Assembly (NCBI GenBank): GCA_964356295.1
Contig: CAYHHE010000019.1
Location: 1 to 39,996, forward strand
Source of the DNA: CAVQGZ01 sp964356295
Lineage (GTDB): Bacteria; Actinomycetota; Actinomycetes; Jiangellales; Jiangellaceae
DNA: 39,996 nucleotides
Direction: 5' to 3'
Translations under genes and position numbers: made by a program
The notes under the pieces: model-generated
What the model saw: only the letters and a program-made list of their open reading frames with translations
Database searches by the model: none
Told to the model about the DNA's origin: nothing
In this document: positions 31,020 to 39,996 of the stretch, piece by piece
How positions within the stretch are numbered: position 1 is the first letter of the stretch
Layout of the letters: the number at the start of each line of letters is the position of its first letter

Positions 31020-33611
31020 GTGCGTGCCATTCGACGGTTCACCGTCCGTCCTGTGCTTCCGGCGGCCCTGGAGCCGCTGCGCGAGCTGGCCCTGAACCTG
31101 CGCTGGTCGTGGCACCTGCCGACCCAGCGGCTGTTCGCCGAGATCGACCCCGGACGCTGGGAGGCGGTCGGACGCGACCCGCTGCACCTGCTGGGCGACG
31201 TCCCGACGCAGCGGTGGCAGGAGCTGGTCGATGACAGGTCCTTCGTCGAGTCGCTCCAAGAGGCGGCCGATGACCTGCGCCGCTACTGCACCGAGCCCCG
31301 GTGGTACCAGGGGCTGGGGGAGGACGCCCCAGCCGCGATCGCCTACTTCTCCCCCGAGTACGGCATCACGCACGTGCTGCCCCAGTACTCGGGAGGGCTG
31401 GGCATCCTGGCCGGGGACCACCTGAAGGCGGCCAGCGACCTCGGTATCCCGCTGGTGGGGGTGGGTCTGCTGTACCGCCACGGCTACTTCAGGCAGAGCC
31501 TGTCGCTGGAGGGATGGCAGCAGGAGCGCTACCCGGTGCTCGACCCGGCTGCGCTGCCGCTGCGGCGCCTGTGCGAGGCCGACGGCACCCCGTCCCGGGT
31601 GCACGTGGGTCTTCCGGGGGGCCGGACGCTGGCCGCGCACGTGTGGCTGGCAGAGGTGGGCCGGGTGCCTCTGCTGCTGCTGGACTCCGAGGTCGAGGAG
31701 AACGACGCCCGGGCCAGGGGGGTCACCGACCGGCTCTACGGGGGCGGCACCGAGCACCGGCTGACCCAGGAGATGCTGCTGGGCATCGGCGGGGTGCGCG
31801 CGCTTCGCCTGTGGTCGCGGCTGACCGGCGCACCGGCACCGGAGGTGTTCCACACCAACGAGGGGCACGCGGGGTTCCTCGGGCTCGAGCGGCTCCGCGA
31901 GCTGCGGGAGCAGGGCATGGACGCCGACGCGGCACTCACTGTCGTCCGCGCCGGCACGCTGTTCACCACCCACACCCCCGTCCCGGCCGGCATCGACCGG
32001 TTCCCGCTCGACCTGGTCGCGCACTACTTCGGTGGTGACAACTCGGTGCCCGAGGTGCCGGTCGAGAGCATCATCCCGCTGGGGGCCGAGACCTACGAGG
32101 GCGGCGACCCGTCGGTCTTCAACATGGCTGTCATGGGGTTGCGTCTTGCGCAGCGTGCCAACGGGGTGAGCCGGCTGCACGGGCAGGTCAGCCGAGCGAT
32201 GTTCCACGGCATGTGGGCGGACTTCGACACCGAGGAGGTCCCTATCTCCTCGGTCACCAACGGGGTGCACGGACCGACCTGGGCAGCGCCGGAGGTTGCC
32301 GACCTGGCTGCCCGGGCGGGGATGCTCGAACGTCCCGACGACTTCGCCCGTGCGCTGGCCGCCGTGAGTGACGAGGAGATGTGGCGCACGAAACGGGTGC
32401 TGCGCGAACGGCTGGTCAGAGACGTCCGACGACGCCTGCGGCAGTCGTGGCGCCAGAGGGGAGCCAGCGACGCAGCGCTCGGCTGGGTGGACGAGGTGCT
32501 CGACCCCGACGTCCTCACCATCGGCTTCGCTCGCCGGGTCCCCACCTACAAGCGGCTCACCCTCATGCTGCACGACCAGGAGCGGCTCGCCGCCCTGCTG
32601 CTGGACGCCGAGCAGCCGCTCCAGCTCGTCATCGCCGGAAAGGCCCATCCCGCCGACGACACCGGCAAGCGGCTCATCCAGCAGATGGTGCGCTTCGCCG
32701 ACGACCCCCGCGTACGGCATCGCATCGTCGTGCTGCCGGACTACGACATCTCCATGGCCCAGGTGCTGTACCCGGGGTGCGATGTCTGGCTGAACAACCC
32801 GCTGCGGCCCTACGAGGCGTGCGGCACGTCCGGGATGAAGGCCGCCATGAACGGTGCGCTCAACCTGTCCATCCTGGACGGGTGGTGGGACGAGTGGTTC
32901 GACGGTGCCAACGGCTGGGCCATCCCCAGCGGTCTGGACGCCGATGACCCGCAGCGGCGCGACGAGGAGGAGGCGTCGGCGCTCTACGCGCTGCTCGAGC
33001 AGTCGGTCGTCCCAGCCTTCTACAAGCGTGACGCCGGACTGCCCAGCCGCTGGCTGGAGATGGTGCGGCACACGCTGGCCGACCTGGGACCCAAGGTGCA
33101 GGCGACCCGGATGGTGAGCGAGTACGTCCGGCGGTTCTACGTCCCGGCAGCGCAGGCGGGTCGGTCGATGACGCCGAAGACGGCTGCGGATCTGGCCGCG
33201 TACCGCCGGCGCCTGACCTCCGGGTGGCCCTCCGTGCAGATCGATCACGTCGACGCCAGCATCGAGGGCTCGGACGACGTCGAGGCCTCGGTGGGGGAGC
33301 GCCTACGGGTCCGGGCGATCATCGCGCTGGGCGACCTGGACCCTCATGACGTTCAGGTTCAGGTGGTGCATGGGCAGGTGGACGACACCGACGACATGCG
33401 CATCCCGTCCCTGACCGCGCTGGCGGTGGCCGAGGCACATGAGGGCGGGGGCTGGGTGTTCCAGGGATCGGTCGACCTCGTAGTCCCTGGGGCCTTCGGC
33501 TACACGGTGCGCGTCGTCCCCGACCGTCCGGGGCTCGCGTCGGCGGCTGAGCTGGGCCTGGTGCGCTGGCCGGCGACGACGGCCGGGCTCACCGACGGCG
33601 ACCTGCGGTAA
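31020..33611 (+). CDS. glgP: Alpha-glucan (glycogen) phosphorylase
   Basis: Phosphorolytic release of glucose-1-phosphate from alpha-1,4-glucan. The 863-residue protein starts with the DUF3417 segment (AIRRFTVRPVLPAALEPLRE, LNLRWSW) typical of actinobacterial and archaeal-type phosphorylases, then the GT35 core with YFSPEYGITHVLPQYSGGLG, FHTNEGHAGF and THTPVPAGIDRF. The PLP-binding Lys is in EACGTSGMKAAMNGALN. GTG 31020 follows a leaderless-type -10. It converges on glgX across a 284-bp gap containing hairpins and a repeat array. With GlgX it forms the degradative half of the cluster. Confidence 0.95.
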   Translation: MRAIRRFTVRPVLPAALEPLRELALNLRWSWHLPTQRLFAEIDPGRWEAVGRDPLHLLGDVPTQRWQELVDDRSFVESLQEAADDLRRYCTEPRWYQGLGEDAPAAIAYFSPEYGITHVLPQYSGGLGILAGDHLKAASDLGIPLVGVGLLYRHGYFRQSLSLEGWQQERYPVLDPAALPLRRLCEADGTPSRVHVGLPGGRTLAAHVWLAEVGRVPLLLLDSEVEENDARARGVTDRLYGGGTEHRLTQEMLLGIGGVRALRLWSRLTGAPAPEVFHTNEGHAGFLGLERLRELREQGMDADAALTVVRAGTLFTTHTPVPAGIDRFPLDLVAHYFGGDNSVPEVPVESIIPLGAETYEGGDPSVFNMAVMGLRLAQRANGVSRLHGQVSRAMFHGMWADFDTEEVPISSVTNGVHGPTWAAPEVADLAARAGMLERPDDFARALAAVSDEEMWRTKRVLRERLVRDVRRRLRQSWRQRGASDAALGWVDEVLDPDVLTIGFARRVPTYKRLTLMLHDQERLAALLLDAEQPLQLVIAGKAHPADDTGKRLIQQMVRFADDPRVRHRIVVLPDYDISMAQVLYPGCDVWLNNPLRPYEACGTSGMKAAMNGALNLSILDGWWDEWFDGANGWAIPSGLDADDPQRRDEEEASALYALLEQSVVPAFYKRDAGLPSRWLEMVRHTLADLGPKVQATRMVSEYVRRFYVPAAQAGRSMTPKTAADLAAYRRRLTSGWPSVQIDHVDASIEGSDDVEASVGERLRVRAIIALGDLDPHDVQVQVVHGQVDDTDDMRIPSLTALAVAEAHEGGGWVFQGSVDLVVPGAFGYTVRVVPDRPGLASAAELGLVRWPATTAGLTDGDLR

Positions 33612-33665
33612 TCGTCGGGACCCGGTGCCGAAGGCGCTGCCTCAGCGGGAGCCCCGGCTTGTCCG

Positions 33666-33724
33666 GGCATGCCCAGCCGTAGTCGCAGAGGTGGCCGTAG
33701 CCCGGCGCAGGGATGTGCCCCTGC
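33666..33724 (+). terminator. Palindrome and hairpin after glgP
   Basis: GGGCATGCCC (33666-33675) is a perfect 10-bp palindrome, and GCAGGG-ATGTG-CCCTGC (33708-33724) is a 6-bp stem with a 5-nt loop. Neither has a T tract. They lie in the 284-bp convergent gap after glgP and precede the 32-bp repeat array. A termination role is inferred. Confidence 0.4.
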
Positions 33725-33735
33725 CTGGGGGCTGG

Positions 33736-33858
33736 TGATCGTCGGCGGGTCTGGTGCTCGGCGGGGGTGATCCACGGCGGGTTTGGTGCTCGCAGCGCAC
33801 CGTTTCCGCCGTGGATCATGGGTGGGGCGCACCGTTTCCGCCGTGGATCATGGGTGGG
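33736..33858. repeat. 32-bp-period repeat array with two units per orientation
   Basis: Four units at exact 32-bp spacing. Units A (33736-33767) and B (33768-33799) begin TGATC and share 22 of the first 25 positions. Two identical 32-bp units (33795-33826, 33827-33858) read GCGCACCGTTTCCGCCGTGG then ATCATGGGTGGG, in inverted orientation. Unit B and the next unit form a stem of 13 perfect pairs (TGATCCACGGCGG / CCGCCGTGGATCA), an internal GTTT-GTTT loop and an inner GGTGC/GCACC stem. The array lies between the convergent stops of glgP and glgX. Confidence 0.9.
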
Positions 33859-33895
33859 CGGCACAGACGAGGGGACGGCCCGCTCGTCGCCCGGC

Positions 33896-36049
<2,154 letters not shown>

Positions 36050-36092
36050 TGCGGCATTCTCCCCTGAGACCTGGCCCGGACGAAGCGGAGGC

Positions 36093-36105
36093 TAGGCTGC
36101 GCCGG
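36093..36105 (+). promoter_or_regulatory. Leaderless-type -10 box for enoyl-CoA hydratase
   Basis: TAGGCT (36093-36098) is 7 nt before GTG 36106, with no Shine-Dalgarno. It shares the 56-bp gap with the start region of glgX. Confidence 0.55.
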
Positions 36106-36885
36106 GTGCCGGAGCTCGTGCGCCTGGAGGTCGCTGATGGGATCGGCACGATTCGCTTGGACCGGCCCCCGGTAAATGCCCTGTCAGCCCAGGTCCAGGA
36201 CGAGCTCGCGGTCGTATCGGGCGAGGCGTCGCGCAGGCGTGACGTCCGGGCGGTTGTCGTGTACGGGGGCCCGAGGGTCTTCGCGGCCGGTGCGGACGTC
36301 GCCGAGATGGCCAGCTGGTCGTCCACCGACATGGTGGACCGTTCCCACGCACTGCAGGACGCGTTCACCGCGGTGGCTCGCATCCCGAAACCGACCGTGG
36401 CTGCCATCACCGGGTTCGCCCTGGGCGGCGGATGCGAGCTGGCCCTGTGCTGCGACGTCCGGGTAGCCGGGGACAACGCGAAGCTCGGCCTGCCGGAGAT
36501 CAGGCTGGGCATCATCCCGGGTGCCGGAGGAACCCAGCGGCTCCCGAGGCTGATCGGGCCGTCACGGGCCAAGGAGCTCATCTACACCGGGCGCTTCGTC
36601 GAGGCCGAGGAGGCGCTGGCGATCGGGCTGGTCGACCGGGTCGTCCCTCCAGACGACGTCTACGCCGAGGCCTGTGCTTGGGCCGCGCAGTTCGTCGACG
36701 GCCCCGCGTACGCCTTGCGGGCGGCCAAGGAGGCCATCGACGTGGGGCTGGAGACCGGTGTGACCACGGGTCTGGAGATCGAACGCATGCACTTTGTGGG
36801 GCTGTTCGCCACCGAGGACCGCACCACGGGGATGTCCTCGTTCGTGGAGGACGGACCCGGTGCCGCCCGGTTCCGGGGCCGGTGA
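36106..36885 (+). CDS. Enoyl-CoA hydratase/isomerase family protein
   Basis: A 259-residue crotonase-fold enzyme, probably hydrating trans-2-enoyl-CoA to 3-hydroxyacyl-CoA. Landmarks are FAAGADVAEMASW (first oxyanion-hole segment), GFALGGGCELALCCDVRVAG (second) and LPEIRLGIIPGAGGTQRLPR with a likely catalytic Glu. GTG 36106 is 7 nt after TAGGCT; the frame continues upstream into the glgX start region, which is less likely to be coding. A methyltransferase gene overlaps its stop (GTGA), so the pair is coupled. It may serve the fused hydroxyacyl-CoA dehydrogenase far upstream, but they are 30 kb apart. Confidence 0.92.
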   Translation: MPELVRLEVADGIGTIRLDRPPVNALSAQVQDELAVVSGEASRRRDVRAVVVYGGPRVFAAGADVAEMASWSSTDMVDRSHALQDAFTAVARIPKPTVAAITGFALGGGCELALCCDVRVAGDNAKLGLPEIRLGIIPGAGGTQRLPRLIGPSRAKELIYTGRFVEAEEALAIGLVDRVVPPDDVYAEACAWAAQFVDGPAYALRAAKEAIDVGLETGVTTGLEIERMHFVGLFATEDRTTGMSSFVEDGPGAARFRGR

Positions 36886-37880
36886 GTGCCGCGATGACCC
36901 TTGGAGTGGGCCCCGACGAGCGGCCGGCGCCGCGGCCCGCGGCGTCCGAGGACGACATCGACGCCGCCTGGCGGGACACCAAGCTCGCCCAGGTCCTCTA
37001 CCACGACTGGGAGGCGGCCAGCTACGACGAGAAGTGGTCGATCTCTTACGACGAGCGCTGCCAGAGCTACGCCGCGGACCGGTTCGCCGCCATCGCTGGA
37101 CGCGAGGGCTGGCCGTATGGGGAGACCCTCGAGATCGGTGCCGGTACCGGCTTCTTCACCCTCAACCTGGCTCTCGTCGGTGCCCTGGCCGGCCCCCTGC
37201 ACGTGACCGACCTGTCACCGGGCATGGTCGAGGCCGCCGAGCGCAACGCGAAGGCGGCCGGACTGACCGTCACCGGCGCGGTTGCCGACGCGGAGGCCTT
37301 GCCCTACCCGGACGACTCCTTCGACCTGGTCATCGGGCACGCCGTTCTGCACCACATCCCTGACGTGGAGCAGGCGCTGCGCGAGATGGTGCGGGTGCTG
37401 CGCCCCGGTGGCCGGTTCGTGATCTGCGGGGAGCCGACCAGGGTGGGCGACCGGGTGGCTCGAGCGCTGGGGCGGCTGACCTGGGCTGCGACGACGAGGA
37501 TCACGGCCTTGCCCGGCCTTCGCCAACGCTGGGCCCGCCCGCCGGAGGAGCTGGACGCGTCCTCGCGTGCGGCCGCCCTGGAGTGGGTGGTCGACCTGCA
37601 CACGTTCGACCCGCACGACCTGGCCCGAACCGCGCTGCGCGCCGGCGCGATCGAGGTCAGCACGATCACCGAGGAGCTCACCGCGTCGTGGTTCGGGTGG
37701 CCCGCGCGAACGATCGAGTACGCCGTGCGACCTGACCGCCTCGGTGCCCGCTGGGCCCGCTTCTCCTACCGGTCCTGGTTGTGGCTGTCCGCCGTGGACC
37801 GCAGGCTCGCGCACGCCGTCCCGGCGTGGCTGTTCTACAACGCGTCCATCACTGGGCAGAAGCCATCCCGGCGCGACTGA
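36882..37880 (+). CDS. Class I SAM-dependent methyltransferase
   Basis: A 332-residue methyltransferase with motif I LEIGAGTGFFTLNL, an acidic residue after strand 2 (VTDLSPGMVEAAERN), GAVADAEALPYPDDSFDLV and LHHIPDVEQALREMVRVLRP, matching the Methyltransf_11/UbiE-like pattern. The C-terminal 120 residues, with ARTIEYAVRPDRLGARWARF and two hydrophobic patches, are unusual and may be an accessory or membrane-facing domain. GTG 36882 overlaps the hydratase stop (GTGA); ATG 36894 is an alternative in the same frame. Its 3' end overlaps the convergent GNAT gene by 32 bp. The substrate is unknown. Confidence 0.88.
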   Translation: MSAAMTLGVGPDERPAPRPAASEDDIDAAWRDTKLAQVLYHDWEAASYDEKWSISYDERCQSYAADRFAAIAGREGWPYGETLEIGAGTGFFTLNLALVGALAGPLHVTDLSPGMVEAAERNAKAAGLTVTGAVADAEALPYPDDSFDLVIGHAVLHHIPDVEQALREMVRVLRPGGRFVICGEPTRVGDRVARALGRLTWAATTRITALPGLRQRWARPPEELDASSRAAALEWVVDLHTFDPHDLARTALRAGAIEVSTITEELTASWFGWPARTIEYAVRPDRLGARWARFSYRSWLWLSAVDRRLAHAVPAWLFYNASITGQKPSRRD

Positions 37881-38502
37881 TCACCACCCGTCGGGTCCGA
37901 GCAGCCGGCGGTGCCAGCAACCCCACGTGGTGGGGGGCGAGCCTGAGCCTGACCACGGCCTCGCCGAACGGGGTCCGCTGAAGCAACGGCTCACCCAGAC
38001 GCGCCAGAGCCGCCTCGGTCCAGCTGCCGCGGGTGGGTGCGATGGCGACGACCTCGTCCATCCCCGTCAGCCGAGCGGCGGCCACCAGGTGGCGCAGCAT
38101 CGTCGTGCCCAACCCTCCGTGCTGCCAGGCGTCCTCGACGATGACGGCGATCTCGGCGACACCCGAGTCCTCGTCGGAGGCCCCGAGGTTGCCCATGGCG
38201 ATCAGCGACCCGGTGGGCGAGAAGGTGACCACTGCGACGTCGGTGCGTAGCAGCGTCCTGCACAGGCGTCGGCTGGGGGCGCGGCCTTGGGCGAGGTAGC
38301 GCGCGCTCAGGGTTGCCCGGCTGCACCGGGCGTGCATGGCCTGCAGCTCCTGCAGGTCGGTATCAGCGGCCCCACGCATGACCAGATCGTTGGACAAGGA
38401 CGCAACGGTCGGCGCCGTAACCACCGCGGGGACGCGGGGATGAAGGGATGGCAGTGCTCTCACCCCGTGGACCGTGCCATCGCGACGTTTCGCCGCTGTC
38501 AC
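37849..38502 (-). CDS. GNAT-family N-acetyltransferase
   Basis: A protein of up to 217 residues with a single GNAT domain from about residue 40: LVMRGAADTDLQELQAMHAR, IAMGNLGASDEDSGVAEIAVIV, and the acetyl-CoA-binding motif A in DAWQHGGLGTTMLRHLVAAA. The basic C-terminal tail (ARTRRVVISRAG) follows the domain. The start is uncertain: GTG 38502 gives a 40-residue leader, GTG 38463 is in the same frame, and ATG 38382 would begin exactly at the domain with AACGAT 6 nt upstream. The gene is divergent from a hexapeptide acyltransferase and its end overlaps the methyltransferase. The acceptor is unknown. Confidence 0.8.
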   Translation of the reverse strand: MTAAKRRDGTVHGVRALPSLHPRVPAVVTAPTVASLSNDLVMRGAADTDLQELQAMHARCSRATLSARYLAQGRAPSRRLCRTLLRTDVAVVTFSPTGSLIAMGNLGASDEDSGVAEIAVIVEDAWQHGGLGTTMLRHLVAAARLTGMDEVVAIAPTRGSWTEAALARLGEPLLQRTPFGEAVVRLRLAPHHVGLLAPPAARTRRVVISRAGMASAQ

Positions 38503-38527
38503 GCAACGGTAACTGCAGGCGAACGTC

Positions 38528-38540
38528 TAGGGTCCAGAGG
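38528..38540 (+). promoter_or_regulatory. Leaderless-type -10 box for the hexapeptide acyltransferase
   Basis: TAGGGT (38528-38533) is 7 nt before GTG 38541. Only 38 bp separate this start from the longest form of the divergent GNAT gene. Confidence 0.55.
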
Positions 38541-39266
38541 GTGCGTCGCCGTGACCGCTACGGCTCCTACCGCTCGGCCCGGTTCCTGACCCTCGACTCG
38601 CTGCGCTGGGTCGTGCGCCACCGTGCCTGGACTCCGTGGTACCTGGTGCGGTACTGGCGGTTCATCTGGCTCCGCGCGCGCACCTGGCGTGCGGGCAACG
38701 TGATCACTCAAGGCATGGTGTTCCTCGGCAAGGACGTGCGCATCGAGGTACGTCCCGGCCACGCCCGGCTGATCCTCGGGCGGTGGGTCCATCTCGGGGA
38801 CGCCAACCGGTTGATGGTGCACGAGGGGACCATGCGGCTCGGTGACAAGACCGTGTTCGGGCACGACAACACCGTGACCTGCTACCTCGACATCGACATC
38901 GGGCCCCGCACGCTGGTCGCGGACTGGGTGTACGTGTGCGACTTCGACCATCGCACCGAGGACATCACCGTCCCGATCAAGGACCAGGGCATCGTGAAGG
39001 CCCCGGTCCGGCTGACCGGGGACTGCTGGATCGGCACGAAGGCGACGGTGCTGCGCGGCAGCGACATCGGTACCGGGACCGTGATGGCCGCGAACTGCGT
39101 CGTTCGCGGGCGCGTGCCCGACTACTCGATCGTCGCGGGTGTGCCGGCTCGCGTGGTCAAGGACCGGCGTGAGGTGTACGCCGCTGACGCCCAGCGCCGA
39201 GCCGCGCTGGCCGACATCGCCCGCAAGACCCGCGAGGCGGCACTGCGCAACCGTGCCGGCTCGTGA
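38541..39266 (+). CDS. Hexapeptide-repeat (left-handed beta-helix) acyltransferase
   Basis: A 241-residue member of the LbH transferase group, relatives of maltose/galactoside O-acetyltransferases and capsule-modifying enzymes. After a basic N-terminal segment with aromatic residues (TPWYLVRYWRFIWLRART), imperfect hexapeptide turns run from about residue 55 to 200: VFLGKDVRIEV, MRLGDKTVFGHDNTV, WIGTKATVLRGSDIGTGTVM and DYSIVAGVPARVV. The acetyl-CoA-type motif WIGTKATVLRG and the final SIVAGVPARVV are diagnostic. The putative catalytic His is in DFDHRTED. GTG 38541 was chosen from the leaderless promoter; the frame is open upstream. The acceptor sugar or lipid is unknown. Confidence 0.85.
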   Translation: MRRRDRYGSYRSARFLTLDSLRWVVRHRAWTPWYLVRYWRFIWLRARTWRAGNVITQGMVFLGKDVRIEVRPGHARLILGRWVHLGDANRLMVHEGTMRLGDKTVFGHDNTVTCYLDIDIGPRTLVADWVYVCDFDHRTEDITVPIKDQGIVKAPVRLTGDCWIGTKATVLRGSDIGTGTVMAANCVVRGRVPDYSIVAGVPARVVKDRREVYAADAQRRAALADIARKTREAALRNRAGS

Positions 39267-39286
39267 GGCGGTGACCTGCCCGGCGA

Positions 39287-39988
39287 CTACGGGTCGACCA
39301 GACGCAGCACGATGTCCAGCCCGTGCCGGGTGCCTGCCGTACGCGGCAGGAGCAGGGTGCGGATTCCGATCAGCGACGCTCCGGCGTCGTCGTACGGGTT
39401 GTCGCCCACCATGAGCGCGTTGCCGGCCGGGACACCCACGGCGTCCAGCGCCAGCTGGAAGATCGGCGCGTTCGGCTTCACCGCCCCCGCCTCGTAGGAC
39501 AGGATCACCGCGTCGAGCAGGTTCTGCATGCCTGCCCTGTCGAGGACCGCTCGCACGTCGATGCCCACGTTCGACACCAGCGCAACCTTCACTCCGCGCC
39601 GCTTGAGCTCAGTGAGCGTGGGCACGGCGTCGTCGTAGGGGATCCAGGTCTCGAGCATCACCTCGTACAGCGACTGCGCCAAGGCGTCGTCGACATGCGG
39701 GACCCGCTCCATCAGCGTGTCGTAGACCTCGCGGTGCCGCACCGGTGACAGGTCGCGCTCGCTGCCCGGGTCCACCTCACGGACGTGCTCCCAGATGCGG
39801 TTGACCCAGCCGGCCAGTTCCTGTCGTCCGTGCTCGCCCAACGCCTGCTCGGGCGCCGCCGGGCGTCCGGCATGGGCCCACGCCAGGTCCAGCCACTGGT
39901 ACGGGTCGCCCTGATCGACCAGGGTCGAGTGGAAGTCGAACAGGACCGCCTCGATGGGGCCGGGCTCTGCGAAGGCGGCAGACGTCAC
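39287..39988 (-). CDS. HAD-superfamily hydrolase with atypical motif I
   Basis: A 233-residue HAD protein with a helical cap (about 30-105). Motif I reads VLFDFHSTLVDQGDP: the nucleophile Asp18 is present but the usual second Asp is His20. Motif II is ALVSNVG, motif III has Lys in GAVKPNAPIFQ, and motif IV is MVGDNPYDDAGAS. In HAD phosphatases the second Asp is the general acid/base; 2-haloacid dehalogenases lack it, so a C-halogen or other substrate, or reduced phosphatase activity, is possible. GTG 39988 is the first possible start in the window and the upstream region is cut off at 39996. The 20-bp gap to the acyltransferase stop has no clear terminator. Confidence 0.82.
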   Translation of the reverse strand: MTSAAFAEPGPIEAVLFDFHSTLVDQGDPYQWLDLAWAHAGRPAAPEQALGEHGRQELAGWVNRIWEHVREVDPGSERDLSPVRHREVYDTLMERVPHVDDALAQSLYEVMLETWIPYDDAVPTLTELKRRGVKVALVSNVGIDVRAVLDRAGMQNLLDAVILSYEAGAVKPNAPIFQLALDAVGVPAGNALMVGDNPYDDAGASLIGIRTLLLPRTAGTRHGLDIVLRLVDP

Positions 39989-39996
39989 GCGACGAC

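Noticed and set aside
33736..33858. CRISPR array
   Set aside because: The units abut without unique spacers, occur in both orientations and have no cas genes nearby.
33612..33895. Short minus-strand peptide ORF in the glgP-glgX gap
   Set aside because: The readings are dominated by the repeat array and lack a start with a ribosome-binding site; I see no protein family.

Overview
This is a high-GC, gene-dense actinobacterial chromosome segment. The evidence is an actinobacterial NucS mismatch-repair endonuclease, a MurA with Asp in place of the fosfomycin-target Cys, a FilP/Scy/DivIVA-like coiled-coil protein beside the methylmalonyl-CoA genes, a GlgE-type alpha-glucan operon, frequent GTG starts and many probable leaderless promoters. 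I cannot name the genus. I see no rRNA, tRNA, CRISPR array, transposase, integrase or prophage gene. It looks like core chromosome rather than an island.

Layout. (1) 65-7458: PduO-type cobalamin adenosyltransferase divergent from murA, a small membrane protein, a STAS-domain protein, a nucS-D-amino-acid oxidase pair, a tandem-fused 3-hydroxyacyl-CoA dehydrogenase, a small Cys/His-rich protein and an alpha/beta hydrolase. (2) 7455-14017: a divergent ferrochelatase-family protein, then a tightly coupled three-gene operon (PEP-synthase/rifampin-phosphotransferase-like enzyme plus a two-part ABC exporter), then a degenerate PlsY-like membrane protein. (3) 14174-23626: an alpha/beta hydrolase, the FilP-like protein, a possible 51-residue small ORF, methylmalonyl-CoA epimerase, thiolase, MeaB GTPase, a one-helix membrane peptide, a PH-domain membrane protein, an acyl-CoA mutase large subunit whose specificity residues read as isobutyryl-CoA mutase, a thioredoxin-fold protein and a DUF5995-like protein. 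(4) 23636-36049: alpha-glucan metabolism, with glgE-treS-mak-glgB on the minus strand, divergent glgP, and glgX facing glgP across an unusual 32-bp repeat array. (5) 36106-39988: enoyl-CoA hydratase with a coupled methyltransferase, a GNAT acetyltransferase, a hexapeptide-repeat acyltransferase and a HAD-family protein.

Two systems stand out. The first is adenosylcobalamin-linked short and branched acyl-CoA metabolism: PduO can make the cofactor, MeaB guards the mutase, and Mce, thiolase, the fused dehydrogenase, IcmA and enoyl-CoA hydratase act on C3-C5 CoA esters. The B12-binding small subunit is not in the window. The second is the GlgE pathway: TreS makes maltose from trehalose, Mak phosphorylates it, GlgE polymerises maltose-1-phosphate and GlgB branches the product, while GlgP and GlgX degrade it.

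The best candidates for something undescribed are the phosphotransferase-like/ABC exporter operon at 8568-13368, the 32-bp palindromic repeat array at 33736-33858, the 10-codon overlapping mini-ORF between mak and glgB, and the possible small ORF between mce and the FilP-like gene. All assignments come from reading the sequence; no database search was run.
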